From Maylandia zebra (lineage: Eukaryota > Chordata > Actinopteri > Cichliformes > Cichlidae), in contig NC_135177.1 in the NCBI RefSeq assembly GCF_041146795.1, positions 6,240,060-6,304,059 on the forward strand: a stretch of 64,000 nt of DNA, given 5' to 3'. The notes under the pieces are model-generated. The model was not told the DNA's origin. It did no database searches and saw only the letters and a program-made list of their open reading frames with translations. This document shows, in pieces, positions 58,085-64,000 of this stretch (within the stretch, counting starts at the first letter, position 1; each line of letters begins with the position of its first letter). A program made the translations under genes and the position numbers.

Positions 58085-59310
58085 TGGTATTTTTCCACAT
58101 GCATTATATTCCAGATCACAAAACGTTCCCTACCCTCCATAATGTTTCAGACAAAGACACGAGTTTTGTAGTCTTGCCCCCTGTTCACCACCACAATGAA
58201 CTATTAATCAAACAATCAGCATGCGATTGAAGTGCAGACTTCCAGCTTTAATTCAATAGGTTTTACAAAAAATTTAGCATGAAAAATTGCAGTCCTCAAT
58301 TTTGAGAAGTTCAGCATCAATGGTAAAGACTAATATAAATTGGTATAAACTGGTAAAGACCAGTCTGATCAGTTTTGCAGCATTTGGCTGATGCTTCACA
58401 ATTCCTCCTGTCACTTCTATCAGCAGCCACATGCAGACACAGGTGCCCATGCTATAATGCTTCCTCCACCAGGTTAGACAGATGATGTGCATGCTTTGGA
58501 TCATGAGCTCCTTCTCTTCCCATCATTCTGGTACAGGTTAATTTTGCTTCAAAGATTTCTTTTTTTACACACCTGTGCAGCTCTTCTTTCTGGCAAAGTC
58601 TAAACTGACCCTCCCAGGCTTGGTGTAACCAGGGGTTTGCACCTTGTTATAAACCCTCTGTATTAACATTGACAAAGACACCTCTTGATTATAGACTATT
58701 ACAGTTATATACCTGCTTCCTCAAGAGTGTTCTTGACTTGGTTAGATGGTATGAAATTCATTCAACATCCACATTAATTGTCTTCTGTGGTCTTTTGGGC
58801 CCTTTGGTTCTGCTGAGCTGGTCAGTTCATTCATTCTTTTAAAGAATGTACCAGATTGTGAATTTGGCCACTTCTAAAGTTTTCTCTCTGATAGGTTTAT
58901 TTGAGTCTTTCAGTCTAATTACAGCCTCTCTCCTACACACAAACATCTCTTCTAGGTTTCACCTTTAAAATTACAATCAAATTACAGTGAAAAGCTATAA
59001 AATATAAATGTAACACTTTAAATCAACATCAGATAAAATGTCCACTTCATTTGTCATTAAACAACAAGAGAGCAGTGCTCATCTGGCCATGAAACTGTCA
59101 CTAATTTTAAACCTCTGGGACTGAGAGATGGTGTAGAAATGTGGCTGTAATTCTTAAATCATTGCATGTAAAACATTTTTGTCAACCCCTTGAATTAAAG
59201 CTGCAAGTCTGCACTCGCATATTGATTGTTTGATTTACAACCCACTGTGGTGGTGCACAGAGGCCAAACTACAAAGCTTGTGTCTTTGTCCCAAACATTA
59301 TGGAGGGCAT
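58085..59310 (-). mobile_element. Decayed Tc1-like transposon with long terminal inverted repeats
   Basis: Sequence at about 58130-58260 is inverted at about 59185-59310: for example CATAATGTTTCAGACAAAGA against the reverse complement of TCTTTGTCCCAAACATTATG, and AGTCTGCACT with TTGATTGTTTGATT. Between them the minus strand gives broken transposase text: a VNTEGL block near 58670, a SLDFARK block near 58610 and a LTCTRMMG block near 58540. No intact frame. Confidence 0.75.
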
Positions 59311-60849
59311 TATACACATTGAAGACACACTGTGTTGCACTCTCAGTCCACACGGCCTTTACAATCACTGGGCTAGAATTTTCTACCTCATTTCTCTGGT
59401 ACATTTCACTCATGTTAATGCATTGTATTGAATTCTGCAGAAGACTCCATTTTAAATTCTGCAAAGCACAATTTTAATCTCACAAATCCTTTACAGTAGA
59501 ATGAACTCATACAAGGTACGAGTCAATATTAACATTTCTAGCTCATCTCTTCGACGGCTTATTTGCATGTGCACTATTTGCATGTGAAACTGATAAAAAA
59601 AAAAAGGGAAGTAATTTCTGTGAGAGACTTTATTATAAAAGATCGATTCTACTCTCAGGTGGAGGCCTTCCACCTACTGGCTTCACCTGGAAATTCTGCC
59701 CACAAAAATTATGAACACAATCAGTGGCAAAGGGCAGGACTTATTGTCATCAATGCAGACTAAGCTCCCATTGCAGTTGTACAGAGGACAAATGCATCGT
59801 AACAGCCCATGCTCACAAAGCATCTGCAGATGCTTTCTTCAAGTCCAGTACTGGTTCTGGAGCCCAGGCCATGCACTGAGGTGAGCCCAACTATACCTAG
59901 CCAGTATCTCTCAATCTCAGAGGGGAAATGTTTCATGGTCTAATGGATGACCTCAGCAGGCAGGGATCAGAAAATCTACAGGAAATCTCTCTTTTGAGAA
60001 AAGCAACGCTGTTGAGAACCAGACTGAGCAAATATGTTGATAATTGTTCAACACAAATACTATGATCAGCTGTCTTAAAGTAAGATTCGTTTAAATAAAA
60101 CTGAAATGAACCCTCACCTCTCAAATGTTGTGCCATCCTTTCTTAGTTCTCCAAATGAAATAAAGTCCCCACATTGTGAAAAACTAACAGAATTATCACT
60201 AATTTACATTTCAGATACCTGAATATAAAAGATACAATAACACACAAATGCTCAGACCTGCTCAGGGTTAATTTGTGGAGGAACCTTGAAACAATGGCTA
60301 GACTGTCACAGGGAGACATGCTGCTCTCAGGGTTAAGTCTTTATTCTCTCTTCCGTAATTCTTCTTGAGATAGCTGACTCTGTTAAATGTGATGGTGAAA
60401 CTCATTACAGGGTCCGAAGATGCCTTTTTGTTCAGGAAGATTCCCTTTGCCTCAGTAGATAAATTATCAAGCTTGAGGTCTTCTCAAAGCAGCACAGCTC
60501 TTTCATCTCAGGACTATTGCTCTGCTTTTCTTTTTGTAAGGATTGGTTTTAAAACAATCTCTTTATCTGTCAACTTGTATCCAAGACACACGGATTTAAT
60601 GGTCTCAGATTCCCCAAACTGCTGCAGGGATCCAGCTTTGTTTTATAGGCCAGTGAAGATGTTTCCTGGTAGAGAAACAGCTATTGTAGATCTGTTGGCT
60701 CACTGCTCCACCAAGACACATGACTTGTTTCAGAGTGGAGACAAGACTGAAGGAGAAATGTGAACAGAACTGAATATTGAGCCTCTCCCACAGAATAATA
60801 TAATACCACTGTGACTGGTTATTTATTCATTCATTTGTAACGTTTGTTT

Positions 60850-61170
60850 TTGCAGGTAGCACAATGAAAAATGGTTTCTGTGGCTGTCATGAAGCCATTC
60901 TTCAATGGCTGGGAAACAAAGAAAAAAGGCTGAGATGCACCAAATTATACAAGAACTGGACTGAAAAACAGTGGCAACAGATCTGATGGAGTAATGAATC
61001 CAAATAGGATTGTTTTGGTTCAAATCAATGTTGATATGTATGGCAAAGAGACAGTGAGTGTGTGTCTACAGCCATCTGTGAAACATGGTGGAGGTTCTGC
61101 CGTGGTTTTGGGCTGTATTTTAAAACCATTGGAATTATAAACATACTAAGCACAGTCAGTCACAGTCCTC
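60850..61170 (+). mobile_element. Tc1-like transposase fragment
   Basis: Broken plus-strand frames show the region around the first catalytic Asp: WSNESK (live form WSDESK), FGSNQC-like, VWQRDSE, then a KHGGGSAVVLGCI equivalent near 61080-61120. Both ends are lost. Confidence 0.65.
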
Positions 61171-61837
61171 TATGCCTAAAACAAGGAGGAAATATTGTTA
61201 ATCTCTCTCTTGGATTTTTGCTCATTTGGGCAACAGAATTTGAATAAACAAAATAAAGGCAAATAGAATCCACAAATAAATGTGGAGAAATAAGTTCAGC
61301 CCCATGCAGTATGGTTTTACACTTTCTCAGTATCACCCTAAAACTGTCAAAGTATTGATTTTAAACACTAACCTTGATTTTTATTCATTTAAAAAATGTG
61401 TTTATTTATGAGCACACACCACACCACCACCAGTCTCCTTCATTTTCCCCCCTCATCCAGATCCAAATGTATTTTTGAGACCAATATCCAAGCTAGTTTA
61501 TGAAAAACACGCTCTTGACACACATGCACATGCTTTAATTTAAATGGGCCTATTGTGAGTCTCCCAGCTTCAACTAAGTGCGCTTTAATTAACCTCCCAA
61601 CATTCAACCCCCCACCCCATTGGTAGCTATTGACCCTATAGGTCATTAAGACGCTATAAAACTTGACTGCATGCTGAGGTGGCAATTCAGACATTTGATT
61701 CATGTTACAGCACCTCATGAATGAATGAACATGGTGCAACAAAAGTACTTTTAGAAGTACATTTTTCCAAAAACTTACATTTATTTGAATTTACTTGAGT
61801 AAAGTTAGGGGTTGCCACCGGAGCATGCTGTCAAGTC

Positions 61838-61936
61838 TTGCTAATGACCTACTAATTTTATTCAGGTGTGTTGCAGCAGGGACACATGTACGTTTCAGGA
61901 CACCGGCCCTTGAGGACTGGAGTTTGACACCCCTGC
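61838..61936. mobile_element. Half copy of the palindromic MITE
   Basis: Shares GGACACCGGCCC and ACTGGAGTTTGACACCCCTG with the right arm of the MITE at 20655-20868. The left arm is decayed or missing. Confidence 0.6.
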
Positions 61937-62639
61937 CCCACACAAGCGTTTTTATGTAACCTCAGGTTTGCTAAAGTCCCCCCATTTATCCGTGTTACAT
62001 AGTATGAATTTGTTTAATTAAAAGGACAAGATTATTCTTTGAACCTGTAAAATTTAAAATTACTTTTACATTCATGTTGAAGGTCTATATTTTTCAATGT
62101 TTTGAAATATAAAATTGCTTTTATTCTCTTTGTGTAGTCAAATCATAAGCTTATGGCGATAGGAGGTCTCTGTCACTTCACTTAATCATTAATATAGCCG
62201 GTAGTTGTAACTGAGACCTTATCACATAGTGGTAGCGGCATGTACTGGTTGATCTGACACAACTGTCTTTCATCTTGATGTCTTCATCAGAAACAGCTCA
62301 TTACTTCCGGTGTGAATGGGTAGACCGGCTTGTACCACACAGAAAGTTGGCACAGAGCCCTTCTTCTGGCACATCGGTCCTTGTTCTGTCAGTTTCTTTA
62401 CTATTTTCCGTGAGATTCATTTATTTCATTGGCTGGAGAGAAAGCCTGCCGCGTGCCATAGGCTTTTCCCGCTGTCTGTCAGCCCCCCTCCAACACCATC
62501 TTTCACTTCGCTTCTCACGCTGGAGCGTCTTCACCGGTCAGGTTGCTCTTTTGTCATTGGTCGTATTGGCCGTCTGTCAAATGCGCTTGGTCGTGGATTG
62601 GGTTTCTTCTGGAACCGCGTCCTCCTCAGCTGTACCTGT

Positions 62640-63290
62640 CTCGTTGTGAGAGGCTGACAGCGCTTCCTGTTCCACGCGCTGCTCCCGCCCCCTTTCATCC
62701 AGCTCCAAGGAAGGAAGGAAGAGCTGCTCGAGCCGCGTGTGTGTGTCATTTCCAGTGTGCTGCAAAACCGCGCTGCTATGTAACTCCCTGGGATTATTGA
62801 ACTGGTTTAGCGGTCGGTGGGAAGTAAGGTTAGAAAGTTTGGAGATACAGCCGGTGATTTTGGGGGGTCCGGGGCCCGCAGGGAAGGTGGTGCGAGTGGG
62901 TTTGGAAGTGGAGCGTGGCAGAGAAAAGGAAGAAAGGGGGGTTCTTTCCTGTGCGAGAACTGATAGCTCGCTTCGCTTGCTTGCCACGACAGGACTGACG
63001 TAGAATATGGCGGAGCATCACCCGGTTTCTGAAAAACACAAATCCTCGCTGAACTCCGGGGTGGCGTACTCTGGGAACGGGCGCAGCAGCACGGCGGTGG
63101 CGGAGAGAGGCAACAGCGCAGGAGGAGGAGGCGGGCTGTCCGGCGGCCTGTCGCAGCCGGCCGGGTGGCAGTCCCTGCTGTCGTTCACCATCCTGTTCCT
63201 GGCTTGGCTGGCTGGGTTCAGCTCCAGGCTCTTCGCTGTCATTCGTTTCGAGAGCATCATCCACGAGTTTGACCCCTGGTAAGTTAGTTT
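62640..63290 (+). promoter_or_regulatory. stt3b: CpG-rich promoter and 5' UTR of stt3b
   Basis: GC and CpG content rise sharply against the AT-rich surroundings, ending in the first stt3b exon. No TATA box is seen, as expected of a housekeeping CpG promoter. The transcription start cannot be placed. Confidence 0.6.
63007..63278 (+). CDS. stt3b: STT3B, oligosaccharyltransferase catalytic subunit, exon 1 (partial)
   Basis: STT3B is the ER membrane catalytic subunit that transfers the lipid-linked glycan to Asn in sequons, mainly after translation or at sites STT3A skips. The exon gives 90 residues plus TG of a split Trp codon, followed by GTAAGT. The N-terminus reads MAEHHPVSEKHKSSLNSG, then a low-complexity Gly/Ser stretch, then LSGGLSQPAGWQSLLSFTIL and a first membrane segment (~62-80) ending in SRLFAVIRFESIIHEFDPW. 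EFD holds the first catalytic Asp of the family. The N-terminal extension and QPAGWQSLLSF identify STT3B rather than STT3A. The rest lies beyond the window. Frames in other phases over this GC-rich exon are shadows. Position beside gadl1 and tgfbr2 agrees with human 3p23-24. Confidence 0.96.
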
Positions 63291-64000
63291 CTCCGCAGCC
63301 CTGGCGGGTTTAGGCGGTTCGCCGAGATTAGCCTGTTCTGTCAAGAAGTTTCTGTGAGAACATGGCAGGTTAACTGTGACACATTTCGTAACGATCCTTC
63401 GTGAAAATAAAAATGATAAAATGACGGCCTGCACAGTTTATAAAAAGCAGCTTCTTATTGTGCTCAGTTATTAGACGGTCATTTAGGACAGAGCTCCATT
63501 GTGCCGACGCAGTGCTTTAAAATTATACGGCTTTCCCCCCCTCACTGTCCTGTTTGGGGGAAAAAAGGTGAGCCTGAATGACTTTGGTGAGGCTTTTAGT
63601 GTCATGTGACGCCTGCTTTGATACTGTAGTTCCTAGTAAAAGTGCAATATCAGAGCAGGCGGTGGGGAGAAGGGGGTCAGAGGAGTGACCGAGGACAATA
63701 GTGACAGCTTCATCTGACGCTGGGTGAAAACGGAAAGAAGCGGCCATGAATGAGCGTAGTGGCTCCGGTCCTTCTGACACAGATTTGTCCTGTTTACCCG
63801 CTGATAAGCACCAGCACAGGTTATGGAGGCTAATATAGTTGGTGTGCCAGCAATGTGCCTCATGCATATTACAGTAAAAGGCTTCCAGTGAGCAAAATGT
63901 ACCCAGTTTTCTTTCTTTTAAAAATATTGTTGCGATTTTCAGTGGAAACCATTGTTTCTCCTTCTGAAACTCCCTGCCTCTGCAGGGCACCTTTGGTTTT
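63279..64000 (+). other. stt3b: stt3b intron 1 (start)
   Basis: Begins with the GTAAGT donor at 63279 and continues to the window end; no further exon seen. Confidence 0.8.

Larger units (their letters stand above)
53641..62640. other. Intergenic between gadl1 copy 2 and stt3b
   Basis: About 9 kb between two divergent genes. It holds a long palindrome and four transposon remnants listed separately; no host exon was recognised. Open frames up to 124 codons (for example 60389-60763) have no recognisable domain and no supporting splice context. Confidence 0.55.

Noticed and set aside
60389-60763. 124-codon plus-strand frame near stt3b
   Set aside because: No domain, no splice or promoter evidence; surrounding sequence is AT-rich intergenic with transposon debris.
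62275-62987. Several long frames on both strands upstream of stt3b
   Set aside because: GC-rich promoter sequence lacks stops by composition; none resembles a protein I know.

Overview
This window looks like nuclear DNA from a ray-finned (teleost) fish, most likely a percomorph such as a cichlid. The genes are vertebrate and intron-rich. The repeats are typical of fish: L2/Maui-type LINE tails, many Tc1-like remnants, hAT and piggyBac MITEs, and a Ty1/copia element. The clade is inferred from repeat style and protein resemblance recalled from memory; no search was run.

Layout. (1) 1-10760: the last three coding exons and 3' UTR of a TGF-beta receptor type 2 gene (tgfbr2, +). The window opens inside an upstream intron. 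(2) 16164-20316: a complete two-exon modulatory Kv channel gene (kcng4-like, -), whose intron carries a hAT transposon with a nested L2 fragment. (3) 20480-32611: a transposon-rich block. It holds a decayed L2 with a palindromic MITE, a decayed Tc1 with a nested solo LTR, a tandemly duplicated ~0.7 kb repeat whose second copy contains an almost perfect Ty1/copia retrotransposon (26827-31682), and a piggyBac-type MITE. (4) 34287-53578: two complete 15-exon PLP-dependent decarboxylase genes of the GADL1/CSAD family, arranged tail to tail (+ then -). The second carries an apparently intact Tc1-like DD37E transposon in intron 11. (5) 53641-62600: mostly non-coding, with a long palindrome and several Tc1 fossils. 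(6) 63007-end: a GC-rich first exon of stt3b (+), the catalytic oligosaccharyltransferase subunit.

The order tgfbr2 - gadl1 - stt3b matches my memory of human 3p23-24, so this is a conserved block in which the fish has an extra kcng4-like gene and an inverted second gadl1. The host genes are not one pathway: they serve growth-factor signalling, K+ channel modulation, decarboxylation of acidic amino acids (beta-alanine/taurine side) and N-glycosylation. The main points of interest are the inverted decarboxylase pair, with matching exon sizes, shared TATA promoters and one unusually similar exon, and the young copia element, whose primer-binding site matches the inside of initiator-Met tRNA and whose pre-insertion site survives next door. 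Exon borders and percent identities were worked out by eye from the sequence.
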